Source of the DNA: JBARCX01 sp049794535
Lineage (GTDB): Bacteria > Pseudomonadota > Gammaproteobacteria > Xanthomonadales > Rhodanobacteraceae
Direction of reading: 5' to 3'
Assembly: GCA_049794535.1 (NCBI GenBank)
Contig: JBARCX010000404.1
Span: forward strand, 1 to 8,790
Length of the DNA stretch: 8,790 nucleotides
In this document: positions 6,450-8,790 of the stretch, piece by piece
Position numbering within the stretch: position 1 is the first letter of the stretch
How the letters are laid out: every line of letters starts with the position of its first letter
The notes under the pieces: generated by a model
What the model was told of the DNA's origin: nothing
The model's input: the letters and a program-made list of their open reading frames with translations, nothing else
Database searches by the model: none
Made by a program: the position numbers and the translations under genes

Positions 6450-6525
6450 CTGCACGAATCATTTCCGATCTTGTGTAGGGAGGGGTGTCTGAAGGATGGC
6501 ATGAGCGCCATGTTGGCAAGGGGTT

Positions 6526-7179
6526 TTAGTAGCCCCGATCATCCTTCTGCGCCGTCTTCAGATCGCGGTAATGCTGCAGCTGTTGCTGCTGCTGTTGCAC
6601 GGTGGCATCGCGACCGGCTTGTTGGCGCAGTAGTACGTCGCGCTGATTGGCCACCACGTTGCGCTGCTTCACGATGCTGTCGTTAAGCGCCTTGGGTACC
6701 GACTCCTTGGTGTGTTCAACCTCGGCGGCACGTGCGAGCAGGTCAGCGAGCGCTTTCTCCTGGCTGCGCAGATTGATCTTGGTGGTGTTTATCTGCTGGT
6801 CGAGGTTATCCAGCTCACCCTGTTGTTCTGTCTTGAGCGAGGCTTCGTCCGGGTAGGCGTTGAGCATCTGAATGTCATCGCGGGCGCGTTGTTGCTCTAC
6901 GCGCTCTTGCGTGGCTTGCTGTGCAGCCTGCTGTTGCGCGGCGGCACGTTCGGTGGGGCTAAGCAGTTTCTGCACATGGCTAATGACCATGCCCTGATCG
7001 TTGACGACGTCATAGCCGGACTTGATGGCGTCGTCGGTGAGGCTGTCGCTGTAATGCGCTAGTCCGTGACTGTCAGTCCATTTGTAGCGGAAAGCACCTT
7101 CGTGAGCCTGGGCATGAGCTCGGACAGACAGACCAAGGGTCAGCGCGGCGAGCGCGATGACAAATGATGATAGACGCAT
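6526..7179 (-). CDS. Secreted DUF4124-type protein with Gln-rich coiled coil
   Basis: A 217-residue exported protein of unknown function. A signal peptide (MRLSSFVIALAALTLGLSV, probable cleavage after AHA at 21-23) is followed by a DUF4124-like segment (FRYKWTDSHGLAHYSDSLT, 30-48), then a long charged and Gln-rich helical region (about 75-215) with likely coiled coil, including QQQAAQQATQERVEQQ and a run of six Gln at 195-200. No catalytic motif is visible, so an envelope-associated or structural role is only a guess. The frame is open upstream to ATG 7263, but ATG 7179 is chosen because it directly begins a signal peptide and has an excellent Shine-Dalgarno (AGGAGGGG, 7191-7184). It lies 117 nt downstream of pyrE on the same strand and converges on the mutase gene. 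Confidence 0.85.
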   Translation of the reverse strand: MRLSSFVIALAALTLGLSVRAHAQAHEGAFRYKWTDSHGLAHYSDSLTDDAIKSGYDVVNDQGMVISHVQKLLSPTERAAAQQQAAQQATQERVEQQRARDDIQMLNAYPDEASLKTEQQGELDNLDQQINTTKINLRSQEKALADLLARAAEVEHTKESVPKALNDSIVKQRNVVANQRDVLLRQQAGRDATVQQQQQQLQHYRDLKTAQKDDRGY

Positions 7180-7183
7180 GGAT

Positions 7184-7212
7184 CCCCTCCTGCCGGCAGT
7201 ATAGCTACCGGC
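7184..7212 (-). promoter_or_regulatory. Strong ribosome-binding site abutted by an 8-bp hairpin
   Basis: On the minus strand AGGAGGGG (7191-7184) precedes ATG 7179 and fixes that start. Immediately upstream, GCCGGTAG (7212-7205) can pair with CTGCCGGC (7199-7192), one wobble, closing the loop CTATA. The same segment contains TATACT (7203-7198), which fits a -10 box in 5 of 6 positions, though no good -35 lies upstream. If TATACT is a promoter element the mRNA would begin near the Shine-Dalgarno and the hairpin would not be transcribed; if transcription comes from further upstream the hairpin would sit against the ribosome site. The sequence alone does not decide. Confidence 0.45.
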
Positions 7213-7296
7213 CGTGGCGGTCGTGCGACGCGGATACATGTCGATGTGACGGGGTTCGCTCATCGTGTGAAAGTACGATGGGCGATACCGTTACAT

Positions 7297-7944
7297 TCAC
7301 GCATTCACACCATAGCGCTCGCGGTAGGCGAGCAGGCGAGCATGTTCGGCAGCCAGCTCGGGTCGCTCAGTGGCATAGGTCAATACGTCGCTGAGACCTG
7401 TGATGGCGATAACCGGGATGCCGTAGTCGCGTTGTACTTCCTGTGCGGCAGAAAGGTCACCCTGGCCGCGTTCTTGTCGGTCCAGTGCGATCAGCACGCC
7501 AGCCGGTTCAGCGCCATGGGCGCGAATCAACGCCAGTGATTCGCGCACGGCTGTGCCGGCCGTCATGACGTCGTCGACAATGAGTACGCGGCCCTTCAGC
7601 GGTGCACCAACCAGCACGCCACCTTCGCCATGATCCTTGGCTTCTTTGCGGTTGTACGCCCAGGGCAGGTCGCGTTGATGCTGATCGGCTAGTGCAATGG
7701 CTGTGGCCGCGGCGAGTGCGATGCCTTTGTAGGCAGGGCCAAAAAGCATGTCGACCGCAAGGTCTGAATTCACCACTGCCGCGGCATAGGCGCGGCCGAG
7801 TTGGGCCAGCGCAGCACCGGAGTCGATCCGGCCCATGTTGAAAAAGTACGGGCTCTGTCGCCCGGATTTCAGAGTGAATTCGCCAAAGCGCAGCACTTCG
7901 CGCTGCAGGGTTAGCTCGATGAAGTCGCGCTGATAATCGTGCAT
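7297..7944 (-). CDS. pyrE: Orotate phosphoribosyltransferase
   Basis: Transfers ribose-5-phosphate from PRPP to orotate, giving orotidine 5'-monophosphate in de novo pyrimidine synthesis. The N-terminus (about residues 20-40: FGEFTLKSGRQSPYFFNMG) is the typical orotate-binding segment. FGPAYKGI holds K73, NRKEAKDHGEGG (98-109) is the flexible catalytic loop with R99, K100, K103 and H105, and VLIVDDVMTAGTA (120-132) is the PRPP-binding motif. The length of 215 residues matches the E. coli enzyme (213). The ribosome-binding site is weak (GAG about 9 nt upstream). It lies 71 nt downstream of the GNAT gene on the same strand and may be co-transcribed with it. No attenuator-like terminator with a U-run was seen in the 71-nt gap. 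Confidence 0.97.
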   Translation of the reverse strand: MHDYQRDFIELTLQREVLRFGEFTLKSGRQSPYFFNMGRIDSGAALAQLGRAYAAAVVNSDLAVDMLFGPAYKGIALAAATAIALADQHQRDLPWAYNRKEAKDHGEGGVLVGAPLKGRVLIVDDVMTAGTAVRESLALIRAHGAEPAGVLIALDRQERGQGDLSAAQEVQRDYGIPVIAITGLSDVLTYATERPELAAEHARLLAYRERYGVNA

Positions 7945-8015
7945 GGGTGTACTCGCAGCGTGGTAGTTGGGGCTATCTCAACGGCCGGCGCGTGCCAACC
8001 GATAGAAACGGGCTC

Positions 8016-8510
8016 TTAAGTCAGATCGCGCCACAGTAGGTGCTGCGGCCCGGCGTGGCCACCATGATATCGCTCGCCGCTGTCAACGAAGCCTGCGTGA
8101 CCGTACAACGCGAGCGCCGGGGCATTGCAAGCGTGCACGGTCAGTACCAATCGACGCGCCTGCGGGTGGCGTACGGCAAGGTCAGTGAGCAGTGCATCCA
8201 AGGCTTTCGCTCCCCATCCTTGTCCTTGCCAATGGGCATCGAGGAAGAATGCGCGCAAACCCAACGTGGGTAGCTCGAAGTCACGCCCGGTCACACTGCG
8301 TGCGTTGGGCTCAATGCGGTAGAAGCCGATGGCGTTCTCGCCATACAGGATGGCCATCGCTTCGCAGCTAGGGCGGGCCGCCGCATCGGCCAGCAGATCA
8401 ACGATGGATCCGACGAAATTCTGCTGCGTCGGTTGCACGCGCAGGTTGAGCAGCGCGGCGGACAGCGAGGCATCGACAGGTGTAACGCGAATAGCAGGTG
8501 AGACGGACAT
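8016..8510 (-). CDS. GNAT family N-acetyltransferase
   Basis: A 164-residue single-domain acetyltransferase that should use acetyl-CoA. Motif A is clear: RAFFLDAHWQGQGWGAKAL (86-104), where QGQGWG is the Q-x-x-G-x-G/A pyrophosphate-binding loop. It is followed by LVLTVHACNAPALALYGHAG (121-140), with the usual Asn and the LYGHAGF motif-B segment. The N-terminal part (VQPTQQNFVGSIVDLLADA) and GFYRIEP recall diamine/polyamine acetyltransferases of the BltD/PaiA sort, but the substrate cannot be set from sequence. Upstream of pyrE and divergent from xth, with only 35 bp between the two start codons, so their promoters must overlap or lie in each other's coding sequence. ATG 8510 is the only sensible start. 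Confidence 0.9.
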   Translation of the reverse strand: MSVSPAIRVTPVDASLSAALLNLRVQPTQQNFVGSIVDLLADAAARPSCEAMAILYGENAIGFYRIEPNARSVTGRDFELPTLGLRAFFLDAHWQGQGWGAKALDALLTDLAVRHPQARRLVLTVHACNAPALALYGHAGFVDSGERYHGGHAGPQHLLWRDLT

Positions 8511-8513
8511 GGT

Positions 8514-8522
8514 TGATATGAT
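8514..8522 (+). promoter_or_regulatory. Probable extended -10 promoter of xth
   Basis: TGATATGAT fits the extended -10 pattern TGnTATAAT with one mismatch in the hexamer (TATGAT). There is no recognisable -35 at 17 nt, as is usual for extended -10 promoters. Transcription would start near 8529, about 17 nt before the xth ATG, leaving the Shine-Dalgarno GAGGAG (8535-8540) in the leader. The element starts 4 bp from the GNAT start codon. Confidence 0.45.
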
Positions 8523-8545
8523 GGCTCATTGCTCGAGGAGTTCAC

Positions 8546-8790
8546 ATGCGCATCATCAGCTTGAATGCCAATGGCATCCGCTCGGCAGCCACCAAAGGCG
8601 TGTTCGACTGGTTGGATCAGCAAAACGCCGATGTGGTCTGCTTGCAGGAGACCAAGGCGCAGGAAGATCAGCTTACCGATCCAAAGTTTCGTCCGGATGG
8701 GCATCACTGCTTTTATCGCGACGCGACCAGCAAGAAGGGTTATAGCGGCGTGGCGATCTATGCTAAGCGCAAACCCGACAAGGTGATTAC
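8546..8790 (+). CDS. xth: Exodeoxyribonuclease III family (Xth/AP endonuclease), N-terminal 81 residues
   Basis: N-terminus of an ExoIII-family AP endonuclease/3'-5' exonuclease of base excision repair; the gene runs off the right edge. Visible motifs: MRIISLNANGIRSA with the metal/active-site Asn7, DVVCLQETKAQ with the metal-binding Glu34, and KKGYSGVAIYAKRKP, the conserved Gly-Tyr-Ser-Gly-Val segment. The ATG has a good Shine-Dalgarno, GAGGAG, at 8535-8540. The family is about 255-270 residues, so roughly two thirds is outside the window. It is also close to Pseudomonas Crc, an inactive relative, but unlike Crc it keeps the catalytic Glu (Crc has Asp, LQDT) and the KKGYSG segment, so an active nuclease is favoured. 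The remaining catalytic Asp/His residues cannot be seen. Confidence 0.93.
   Translation, partial: MRIISLNANGIRSAATKGVFDWLDQQNADVVCLQETKAQEDQLTDPKFRPDGHHCFYRDATSKKGYSGVAIYAKRKPDKVI

Noticed and set aside
6496..6511. ATGGC/GCCAT hairpin as terminator of the DUF4124 gene
   Set aside because: The 5-bp stem with no T-run is too weak to call.
7180..7263. Start of the DUF4124 protein at ATG 7263
   Set aside because: It would bury the signal peptide behind 28 residues; the strong AGGAGGGG before ATG 7179 decides the start.

Overview
The window is GC-rich chromosomal DNA from a gammaproteobacterium, most likely of the Xanthomonadales/Lysobacterales (Xanthomonas, Lysobacter, Dyella/Rhodanobacter type). 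This rests on how the ArgS, CoaBC, Dut and phosphomannomutase proteins read, and on a gene order (radC, coaBC-dut-algC-type mutase, pyrE, exoIII/crc-type gene) that matches what I remember of the Pseudomonas aeruginosa chromosome. No transposase, phage gene, tRNA, rRNA or CRISPR array was seen. The taxonomic placement is inference.

Layout. Positions 1-1098 (minus) hold the N-terminal two thirds of argS, running off the left edge. Positions 1099-1642 contain no convincing protein gene but are not empty: a tandem pair of DnaA-box-like 12-mers, an AT-rich tract with a short perfect palindrome, and a plus-strand small-RNA gene of about 105-120 nt. This RNA has two hairpins that display the same C-rich loop ACCTCCCC, followed by a strong intrinsic terminator. 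radC follows on the minus strand. Divergent from it is a plus-strand operon, coaBC-dut-mutase: coenzyme A synthesis, dUTP removal, and a membrane-anchored phosphomannomutase/phosphoglucomutase. The operon ends at a 13-bp hairpin. Converging on it are three minus-strand genes: a GNAT acetyltransferase, pyrE, and a secreted DUF4124-type coiled-coil protein. At the right edge the first 81 codons of an exonuclease III (xth) gene start on the plus strand, 35 bp from the GNAT start.

How it fits together. Most genes are housekeeping: translation, CoA, nucleotide pools and pyrimidine synthesis, DNA repair, and sugar-phosphate supply for exopolysaccharide and LPS. The most interesting item is the small RNA between argS and radC. 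Its two loops mimic the anti-Shine-Dalgarno end of 16S rRNA and its architecture resembles sX13 of Xanthomonas. Other points worth a look are the 774-residue membrane-fused mutase with a plausible internal start for a soluble form, and an apparently catalytic ExoIII at the position occupied by crc in Pseudomonas.
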